Part shown: piece by piece, positions 1 to 4,183 of the stretch
Numbering within the stretch: position 1 is the first letter of the stretch
Layout: each line of letters starts with the position of its first letter
Notes under the pieces: generated by a model
The model's input: the letters and a program-made list of their open reading frames with translations, nothing else
The model's database searches: none
What the model was told of the DNA's origin: nothing
Assembly: GCA_946482495.1 (NCBI GenBank)
Contig: CAMLRV010000140.1
Location: forward strand, 1 to 6,320
DNA: 6,320 nucleotides
Direction of reading: 5' to 3'
DNA from: an uncultured Flavobacteriia bacterium
GTDB lineage: Bacteria; Bacteroidota; Bacteroidia; Flavobacteriales; Flavobacteriaceae
Position numbers and translations under genes: made by a program

Positions 1-68
1 TTATTCATTTATAGTATTTCTTTTTTTACAATTAGTATGAAGTATAAGGTTTTCGTTACAAAAATAAA

Positions 69-98
69 TCCCATCCTACTATAAAAACTAGGATGGGA
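69..98 (-). terminator. Intrinsic terminator of the grpE-dnaJ operon
   Basis: Positions 69-78 and 89-98 form a perfect 10-bp stem (TCCCATCCTA against TAGGATGGGA on the plus strand) with a 10-nt loop. Read on the minus strand, the stem is followed by a T-rich tail (ATTTATTTTTG); on the plus strand no T-run follows, so it serves leftward transcription. It lies about 70 nt past the dnaJ stop codon. The remaining sequence between positions 1 and 166 is AT-rich and shows no supportable gene. Confidence 0.85.
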
Positions 99-166
99 AA
101 AATTGCTATGAAAAAGAAATCAGCTTTCTAAAAAACTGAATATCAAATTTATGAAATATTTTTTAT

Positions 167-1276
167 TTATGAGAACATATCTTTTACTTTTTCAAAAAAT
201 GATTTTTCTGATTTTTCCGGATTTGGAACAAAGTTTTCATCCGTCATCATTTTCTCAAAAAATTGTTTTTGTTCTTTATTTAAAGATTTTGGTGTCCAAA
301 CATTTACGTGAACTAATAAATCACCATTTCCGTAACTATTTAAACTTGGAATACCTTTTCCTTTTAATCGAAGAATTTTACCAGATTGAATTCCATCTTC
401 TAATTTAATACGAACTTTTCCTGTTACCGTTTCTATTTCTTTAGAAATTCCTAAAGCAGCTTCTGGGAAACTGATGTATAAATCGTAATGTAAATTTTCA
501 CCCTCACGCTTTAAAAACTCGTGTTCAATTTCTTCAATTGCAACAATTAAATCACCTGGAATACTATTTTTACCTGGTGCATCATTACCTTTTCCAGCCA
601 CTTTTAATTGCATTCCATCAACCACACCTGCAGGGATTTTGATTGAAACAGTATCATCTTCTGTTAACATTCCTTGTGCATCCGCATTGGCAGGTTTACT
701 GTCTAAAACTTGACCAGAACCATGACAAGTTGGACAAGTTGTTGCTGTTTGCATACGACCTAAAATCGTATTAGTTACTCGCATCACTTGACCTTGACCG
801 TTACAAGTAGAACACGTTTTATAAGTTACACCTGCAGCTTGAACTTTACGTTTTACTTTAACTTTTTTCTCTACACCATGTGCAATTTCTTCTAAAGTTA
901 ATTTCACTTTGATACGTAAATTGCTTCCTTTCATTCTGCGTTGACCACCGCCACCGCCGCCAAATCCTCCGAAACCACCACCGAAAATATCTCCAAATTG
1001 ACTGAAAATATCATCCATGTTCATTCCATGACCACCAAAACCACCACTTCCATCAAAGGCTTGGTGACCGTATTGATCGTATTTAGCTTTTTTATTTGCA
1101 TCACTTAAAACTTCGTATGCTTCCGCACAAGCTTTAAAGTTTTCTTCAGCAGTATGGTCACCCGGATTTTTATCTGGATGATATTTAATCGCTTTCTTTC
1201 GATACGCTTTTTTAATTTCTTCAGCTGTGGCATTTTTACCAACGCCTAAAACTTCGTAAAAATCTTTTTTACTCAT
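167..1276 (-). CDS. dnaJ: Chaperone protein DnaJ (Hsp40), two-motif zinc-finger form
   Basis: Cytoplasmic J-domain co-chaperone that delivers unfolded protein to DnaK and stimulates its ATPase. The 369 residues show an N-terminal J domain (about 4-70) with the HPD triad at 33-35, a Gly/Phe-rich linker (75-111) containing two DIF motifs (89-91, 96-98) and a run of glycines, a cysteine region (155-188), and the C-terminal substrate-binding beta domains (about 205-330). The family normally has four CxxCxGxG motifs; here only two are present, CSTCNGQG (155-162) and CPTCHGSG (181-188). Their spacing and flanking GQV resemble canonical motifs 2 and 3, so motifs 1 and 4 appear to be lost. Length is close to the usual 370-380. 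It follows grpE by 103 nt on the same strand and is probably cotranscribed. The start ATG sits after an A-rich leader and matches the family N-terminus. Identification is secure; activity of the reduced zinc region is inferred. Confidence 0.97.
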   Translation of the reverse strand: MSKKDFYEVLGVGKNATAEEIKKAYRKKAIKYHPDKNPGDHTAEENFKACAEAYEVLSDANKKAKYDQYGHQAFDGSGGFGGHGMNMDDIFSQFGDIFGGGFGGFGGGGGGQRRMKGSNLRIKVKLTLEEIAHGVEKKVKVKRKVQAAGVTYKTCSTCNGQGQVMRVTNTILGRMQTATTCPTCHGSGQVLDSKPANADAQGMLTEDDTVSIKIPAGVVDGMQLKVAGKGNDAPGKNSIPGDLIVAIEEIEHEFLKREGENLHYDLYISFPEAALGISKEIETVTGKVRIKLEDGIQSGKILRLKGKGIPSLNSYGNGDLLVHVNVWTPKSLNKEQKQFFEKMMTDENFVPNPEKSEKSFFEKVKDMFS

Positions 1277-1290
1277 CTTTTTTTAGTTTT

Positions 1291-1333
1291 TATCCGCTAC
1301 GCTCCAAACAATTCAGTAACGTCTCGGGTCAGG
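1291..1333 (-). repeat. GC-richer intergenic segment, possible dispersed repeat
   Basis: This part of the grpE-dnaJ gap is visibly richer in G and C than everything around it. On the minus strand it contains CCTGACCCGAG, then ACGTTAC, then GGAGCGTAGCGG just before the dnaJ leader. CGCTAC (1295-1300) and GTAACG (1316-1321) can pair through six positions with one G-T-type wobble, but the loop is 15 nt, so the structure is weak. The wording resembles interspersed intergenic sequence I associate with Flavobacterium genomes; that is recollection, and only one copy is present in this window. Confidence 0.35.
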
Positions 1334-1345
1334 TTTTCAAGTTAT

Positions 1346-1379
1346 TTTTGTTTCAGGTTATAGCAAACTTGAAACAAAA
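1346..1379 (-). repeat. Hairpin directly after the grpE stop codon
   Basis: Plus-strand arms 1346-1359 (TTTTGTTTCAGGTT) and 1366-1379 (AACTTGAAACAAAA) pair over 14 positions with one mismatch around a 6-nt loop. The hairpin begins at the base next to the grpE stop. On the minus-strand RNA it is not followed by a U-run, so it does not look like a simple terminator. It more likely stabilises or partitions the grpE-dnaJ message. A second arm at 1335-1343 can compete for the same partner. Confidence 0.6.
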
Positions 1380-1916
1380 TTAATTTCCTAAAATTACTTT
1401 TGGAAAACGAATAATTTTATCTCCTAATTTGTAACCTTTTTCAATTACATCTACAATTTTACCTTTTAATTTAGGAGTTGGAGCTGGAATTTGAGTAATA
1501 GCTTCTGCAAAATCAGCATCAAATGCATCACCAGCTTTTATTTCAATCACTTCTAAACCTTTAGAAACTAAAGTAGATTTTAATTTCTCATGAATTAATT
1601 CCACACCTTTCACTAATGCTTCATCTTCCGATTGAGAAATTTGAGCCATAGCTCTATCAAAATCATCTAAAACGGGTAACATAGATTGTAAAACTTCTTG
1701 ACCAGCAGTTTTAAACAATTCAATACGCTCTTTTGAAGTTCTTTTTTTATAATTTTCGAATTCTGCGTATAATCTTATGAATTTATCTTTTTGTTCTTGC
1801 AATTGATCTTCAACTGACACTTCTACCTCAGTATTTCCCTGAACATCTTGGTTTTCTACCACATTTTCATCCTGATTTACCTCTTTTTCGATGTTTTCAG
1901 CATTTTCTTGACTCAT
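1380..1916 (-). CDS. grpE: Nucleotide exchange factor GrpE
   Basis: GrpE releases ADP from DnaK and so resets the DnaK-DnaJ folding cycle; it acts as a dimer in the cytoplasm. The 178 residues show a low-complexity acidic N-terminus (1-38, rich in E, D, N, Q, V), a long charged helix suited to coiled-coil dimerisation (about 38-90, containing YAEFENYKKR at 50-59), the bundle region with LPVLDDFDRAM (80-90), and the C-terminal beta-wing. The family signature is clear near the end: FDADFAEAI (132-140) followed by VIEKGYKLGDKIIRFPKV (157-174). Length is typical. It is the first gene of an operon with dnaJ downstream, with promoter elements 30-70 bases upstream. No hrcA or dnaK is adjacent here, so regulation by a CIRCE-type system is not supported. 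Confidence 0.97.
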   Translation of the reverse strand: MSQENAENIEKEVNQDENVVENQDVQGNTEVEVSVEDQLQEQKDKFIRLYAEFENYKKRTSKERIELFKTAGQEVLQSMLPVLDDFDRAMAQISQSEDEALVKGVELIHEKLKSTLVSKGLEVIEIKAGDAFDADFAEAITQIPAPTPKLKGKIVDVIEKGYKLGDKIIRFPKVILGN

Positions 1917-1946
1917 GATTCTAATTTTTATTTTTTAAAAAGTGAT

Positions 1947-1962
1947 TGCAAAAGTATTGCCA
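1947..1962 (-). promoter_or_regulatory. grpE promoter: sigma-54-like element overlapping a TAnnTTTG box
   Basis: Read on the minus strand, this block is TGGCAATACTTTTGCA. It fits the sigma-54 -24/-12 pattern (TGGCA, then TTGCA, with GG and GC ten bases apart). The same bases contain TACTTTTG (1949-1956), a match to the Bacteroidota vegetative -7 box TAnnTTTG. Either reading places the transcript start about 20-27 nt before the grpE ATG. No TTG is found at the expected -33 distance, where instead a TGACA/TGTCA inverted repeat lies. Which sigma factor is used cannot be decided from sequence. Confidence 0.55.
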
Positions 1963-1974
1963 TTCTTTAATTTA

Positions 1975-1987
1975 TGACACATTGTCA
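1975..1987. promoter_or_regulatory. Inverted repeat TGACA-N3-TGTCA upstream of grpE
   Basis: TGACACATTGTCA has perfect 5-bp arms around a 3-bp centre. It lies 12 bp upstream of the promoter block and covers the position where a -33 box would be expected. This is the placement of an operator or of a close activator site for the heat-shock operon. The binding protein is unknown; the sequence does not match the CIRCE element of HrcA. Confidence 0.5.
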
Positions 1988-2082
1988 GTAAAAAAAATTA
2001 ATATTTTTTTAAGAATCATATCAAAATCAATTGCATAAATTTGAAAAGTAAACATAATTTATTTCATCTTAATTATAATGAC

Positions 2083-2117
2083 AAAAAGTGTTACGTATTA
2101 ATAACGTAACACTTTTT
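2083..2117 (-). terminator. Strong intrinsic terminator of the TIGR01777 gene
   Basis: Arms 2083-2096 (AAAAAGTGTTACGT) and 2104-2117 (ACGTAACACTTTTT) form a perfect 14-bp stem with a 7-nt loop. The stem ends in five U residues on either strand, so it could work in both directions, but the gene that needs it is the minus-strand CDS ending at 2137, 20 nt away. It also insulates the grpE promoter from read-through. The AT-rich sequence between 1988 and 2082 shows no other feature. Confidence 0.9.
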
Positions 2118-2136
2118 ATTTATAGGCTATTTTGTT

Positions 2137-3048
2137 TTATTTCAATAAGTTTTGCAAAGATTTATTTAAAGAAGCATAATGAAACTGAAAGCCCGTATCA
2201 AGAATTTTTCTACAACTCACATTCTGACTACTGGTTAAAATAATATGCATTTCTCCTAAAAGTAAATTCAAAATAAATTTAGGCACATTGGGCAAGAAAA
2301 TAGATTTATTAATGGTTTTAGCAATAGCTTTTGTTAATTCTTCATTCGTAATTGGATAAGGAGAAACACTATTATAAACACCATCTAAGTTTTGATCTAA
2401 AATATGTTTGATTATTGCAACTAAATCATCAATGTGTATCCAAGAAATGTATTGTTCACCTGATCCCAAGACTGCACCTAATCTTAATTTTATAGGTTTA
2501 GCCATTTCAACTAAAGCACCAGATTCTTTTGCCAAAACTACTCCAATTCTCACAATTGAAACGGAAATTGATAATGCTTTAAATTGATTGGCACTTTCTT
2601 CCCAAAGTTGTGTGACATACCCCAAAAAAGAATCGTCAATTTGAGTATTATCTTCGTGATAAACATAATTTAAGTCGCTTGGGTAAATTCCAACAGCTGA
2701 AGCTGAAATAAAACGTTTTACAGAATGAGGTATCGTATGAAGTGTAGCGAAAATTAAATTCGCACCTTCTACTCTGCTATCAATAATTTCTTTTTTATAA
2801 CCTTCTGTCCATTTTTTAGAAATAGAAGCACCTGCTAAATGTATAATAACAGTAACGTCTTCAAATGCATTTTTATCAATTTCACCTGTACTAGGATTCC
2901 AATAAAAGCCTTTGAAATTGAGACTGTTTTTTAATTTAGATTTTGAAGTAGATAAATAATGTATATTATGATTGTCTTTATGAAGCAATGCAACTAATTT
3001 TTTACCTACTAATCCTGTTGCGCCTGTAATTAAAACATTCATTTTCAT
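2137..3048 (-). CDS. TIGR01777 family NAD(P)-binding epimerase-like protein
   Basis: Atypical extended short-chain dehydrogenase/reductase of the TIGR01777 (SDR39U1, YfcH-like) family; the physiological substrate is unknown. The 303 residues begin with a Rossmann strand and the nucleotide-binding motif GATGLVG (9-15), followed by VIIHLAGASI (67-76), ISASAVGIYP (114-123), and WIHIDDLV (203-210), all typical of the family. The classical YxxxK catalytic pair is not evident; the equivalent region reads GYVTQLWE (143-150), as in other members. The C-terminus (about 251-301, with LPNVPKFILNLLLGE and DTGFQF) is a DUF1731 domain. M1 at 3048 and M3 at 3042 are both possible starts; M3 gives a leader more compatible with the promoter at 3062-3069 and with family N-termini. 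It is probably monocistronic, given its own promoter and a strong terminator. Family assignment is firm, function is not. Confidence 0.93.
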   Translation of the reverse strand: MKMNVLITGATGLVGKKLVALLHKDNHNIHYLSTSKSKLKNSLNFKGFYWNPSTGEIDKNAFEDVTVIIHLAGASISKKWTEGYKKEIIDSRVEGANLIFATLHTIPHSVKRFISASAVGIYPSDLNYVYHEDNTQIDDSFLGYVTQLWEESANQFKALSISVSIVRIGVVLAKESGALVEMAKPIKLRLGAVLGSGEQYISWIHIDDLVAIIKHILDQNLDGVYNSVSPYPITNEELTKAIAKTINKSIFLPNVPKFILNLLLGEMHIILTSSQNVSCRKILDTGFQFHYASLNKSLQNLLK

Positions 3049-3061
3049 AAGATTTAATATA

Positions 3062-3069
3062 CAAATTTA
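3062..3069 (-). promoter_or_regulatory. -7 promoter element TAAATTTG of the TIGR01777 gene
   Basis: On the minus strand this is TAAATTTG, an exact TAnnTTTG match. It would start transcription near 3055, leaving a leader of about 7 nt to the first ATG or about 13 nt to the second. No good TTG -33 box is present at 17-23 bp, but three direct repeats lie just upstream, which could mean activator-dependent transcription. Confidence 0.55.
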
Positions 3070-3095
3070 CAACATGAAGTCTGCAAATTAGAAAT

Positions 3096-3121
3096 ATTAA
3101 CTAAGATTAACTTACATTAAC
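3096..3121. repeat. Three ATTAAC direct repeats at 10-bp period
   Basis: ATTAAC occurs at 3096-3101, 3106-3111 and 3116-3121, exactly 10 bp apart, separated by TAAG and TTAC. All three therefore face the same side of the DNA helix. They lie upstream of the TAAATTTG box of the minus-strand TIGR01777 gene, about 40-66 bp before its predicted transcript start, and just past the DUF4442 stop codon. This is a plausible activator-binding array; the protein is unknown. Confidence 0.6.
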
Positions 3122-3129
3122 AAAGTCTA

Positions 3130-3588
3130 TTATTTTGTTCTTGCTTTAATTGTCCATTCAAATTGCATTTCAGAAACTTGTTCTCCTTTTTCATTTACTC
3201 CAATTGATGTTAGCCAAATAGTTTGACCTTCATTAGTATCAATTGCTTTTTTGATAATTTCTGCAATTTCTAAACCTTGATTACAGGTGAAAGTAATTCT
3301 ACCAGTCGCTTTTTTTGTAAACACTGCTTTGTTTTGTGCAACTAACATGGAAATATTAGTACCACTTTCTTTAATTTGATACATTACTAAAGCGCCTGTG
3401 GTAAATTCAGCTGCCATGGCTTGGACTGCAAAATACATTGATTGAAAAGGATTCTGATTGAACCAACGATGTTTAACAATAGTTTGACAAATTTCAGCAG
3501 AAATTGACTTTACTCTTACGCCACACCAAAATGCAGCTGGCAATTTAAAAAAAGTAAAAGTGTTAAGTTTAAAAGGTGTGAACTTCAT
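3130..3588 (-). CDS. DUF4442 domain protein (hotdog-fold, thioesterase-like)
   Basis: A 152-residue soluble protein that I assign to DUF4442, a hotdog-fold family related to acyl-CoA thioesterases; no member function is certain. The most family-like stretch is NPFQSMYFAVQAMAAE (46-61) followed by TTGAL, the long central helix of the hotdog fold in which the protein packs around the ligand tunnel. Before it is FWCGVRVKSI (20-29). The C-terminal half is predicted as beta strands (VFTKKATGRITFTCNQG, then TIWLTSIGVNEKGEQV). There is no signal peptide or membrane segment. The start ATG at 3588 is the first in frame and fits the family. It is divergent from the PadR operon and 81 bp upstream of the TIGR01777 gene, which has its own promoter. 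No clear terminator follows it, so partial read-through is possible. Confidence 0.85.
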   Translation of the reverse strand: MKFTPFKLNTFTFFKLPAAFWCGVRVKSISAEICQTIVKHRWFNQNPFQSMYFAVQAMAAEFTTGALVMYQIKESGTNISMLVAQNKAVFTKKATGRITFTCNQGLEIAEIIKKAIDTNEGQTIWLTSIGVNEKGEQVSEMQFEWTIKARTK

Positions 3589-3649
3589 GATTACTTATAT
3601 TTTTCGCTAATCTACAAAAAAATACTATGCATCCATAATAAATTTTAAA

Positions 3650-3666
3650 TGTTAAAAAAATGTTAA
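3650..3666. repeat. TTAACA-N5-TTAACA direct repeat (minus strand)
   Basis: The minus strand reads TTAACATTTTTTTAACA: two hexamers at an 11-bp period. This matches the form of sites bound by tandem dimers of OmpR/PhoB-type response regulators. It lies 62 bp upstream of the DUF4442 start and 41 bp upstream of the padR -7 box, so it could serve either gene. Chance occurrence in AT-rich DNA is a real alternative. Confidence 0.35.
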
Positions 3667-3706
3667 ATATTAGTACTATGCGATACAAGGTAATAGTTTT
3701 TAGCTA

Positions 3707-3714
3707 TATATTTG
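3707..3714 (+). promoter_or_regulatory. -7 promoter element TATATTTG of the padR-PspC operon
   Basis: An exact TAnnTTTG match followed by GCATAAG. Transcription would start near 3720, giving a leader of about 128 nt before padR. No TTG is found 17-23 bp upstream; that position is occupied by the TAGTACTATGC motif. The element is identical to the one at 6173-6180. Confidence 0.6.
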
Positions 3715-3775
3715 CATAAGAAAATAACATACTATCAATAGTACTATTTTTAAATCATCAAGTTTCAATCATCAC

Positions 3776-3792
3776 ATACTGAATTTCAGTAT
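3776..3792. repeat. Perfect 17-bp palindrome in the padR leader
   Basis: ATACTGAATTTCAGTAT has 8-bp perfect arms around a single central T. As DNA it could be an operator; as RNA it would form a 7-bp hairpin with a 3-nt loop. It lies about 56 nt downstream of the predicted transcript start and 56 nt before the padR ATG. Confidence 0.6.
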
Positions 3793-3808
3793 CAATCAAA
3801 AAACGAAA

Positions 3809-3825
3809 TCCTGACGTTTTCAGGA
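3809..3825 (+). repeat. Small hairpin close to the padR start
   Basis: TCCTGA (3809-3814) and TCAGGA (3820-3825) form a 6-bp GC-containing stem with a 5-nt loop, 22 nt upstream of the padR ATG. Only an A-rich stretch, not a T-run, follows, so it is not a terminator. It may influence translation initiation of padR. Confidence 0.45.
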
Positions 3826-3847
3826 CTAACAAAAAAATGAACAAACA

Positions 3848-4177
3848 ATGAACATTGAAAACACAAAAGCACAAATGCGAAAAGGTGTTTTAGAGTTCTG
3901 CATCTTATCAGTTTTAAAAGAAAAAGATGCTTACACTTCTGAAATTTTAGACACTTTAAAAACCGCAAAATTGCTTGTAGTTGAAGGAACAGTTTATCCT
4001 TTGCTAACAAGATTAAAAAACGATAACTTATTAACGTATCGTTGGGAAGAATCAACTTCTGGGCCACCAAGAAAATATTATGGTTTAACAGATGAAGGAA
4101 AAGAATTTTTAAAAGAATTAAACAACACTTGGGATGAATTATCTGGTGCTGTAAACACAATAACAAATCAAAACTAA
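3848..4177 (+). CDS. PadR family transcriptional regulator
   Basis: A 109-residue winged-helix repressor of the PadR family. The N-terminal start RKGVLEFCILSVLKEKDAYTSE (residues 11-32) is the first helix and the start of the helix-turn-helix. It is followed by the recognition region with EGTVYPLLTRLKNDNLL, then the wing, with the family hallmark SGPPRKYYGLTDEGKEFL, and a C-terminal dimerisation helix. The length is that of the short PadR subfamily 2, which consists of the DNA-binding domain plus one helix and often senses hydrophobic compounds or membrane stress signals. The gene is followed after 6 nt by the PspC-domain gene, a pairing common in Bacteroidota, so its most likely target is its own operon. 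The ATG at 3848 is chosen because the earlier ATG at 3837 is out of frame and stops after four codons. The ligand is unknown. Confidence 0.95.
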   Translation: MNIENTKAQMRKGVLEFCILSVLKEKDAYTSEILDTLKTAKLLVVEGTVYPLLTRLKNDNLLTYRWEESTSGPPRKYYGLTDEGKEFLKELNNTWDELSGAVNTITNQN

Positions 4178-4183
4178 CAGGTC

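Larger units (their letters stand above)
3623..3748. promoter_or_regulatory. Cluster of TACTAT motifs in the divergent promoter region (candidate PadR operators)
   Basis: TACTAT occurs four times: 3623-3628, 3674-3679, 3730-3735 and 3742-3747. The first two extend to TACTATGC. The second lies in the 8-bp palindrome TAGTACTA (3671-3678), and the fourth in the 12-bp perfect palindrome AATAGTACTATT (3737-3748). They flank the padR -7 box at 3707-3714 on both sides, and one sits 35 bp before the DUF4442 start. PadR proteins bind dyads in their own promoters, so autoregulation through these sites is a natural inference; it is not shown by sequence. Confidence 0.5.

Noticed and set aside
59..66. 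TATTTTTG on the minus strand, a TAnnTTTG match that could be a promoter for a gene left of the window
   Set aside because: It falls in the T-rich tail of the grpE-dnaJ terminator, where such a match is easily accidental; no -33 box and no gene start are visible within the window.
38..85. 15-codon plus-strand ORF (MKYKVFVTKINPILL)
   Set aside because: It runs into the left arm of the terminator hairpin and has no leader or family support; an ORF of this length is expected by chance.
151..408. 85-codon plus-strand ORF antisense to the 3' end of dnaJ
   Set aside because: It lies almost wholly opposite the well-supported dnaJ coding sequence and its residues are mostly F, L, I and H, as expected of an antisense shadow of AT-rich coding DNA.
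1975..1987. CIRCE element of HrcA upstream of grpE
   Set aside because: CIRCE has 9-bp arms (TTAGCACTC/GAGTGCTAA) separated by 9 bp; the dyad here is shorter, closer spaced and of different sequence.
3096..3121. Short CRISPR-like array
   Set aside because: Repeats of 6 bp with 4-bp spacers are far too short for CRISPR; the 10-bp period fits protein-binding sites.
3792..4166. 124-codon minus-strand ORF opposite padR
   Set aside because: It is antisense to a clear PadR gene, low in complexity (L, F, C, H rich) and matches no recognisable family.
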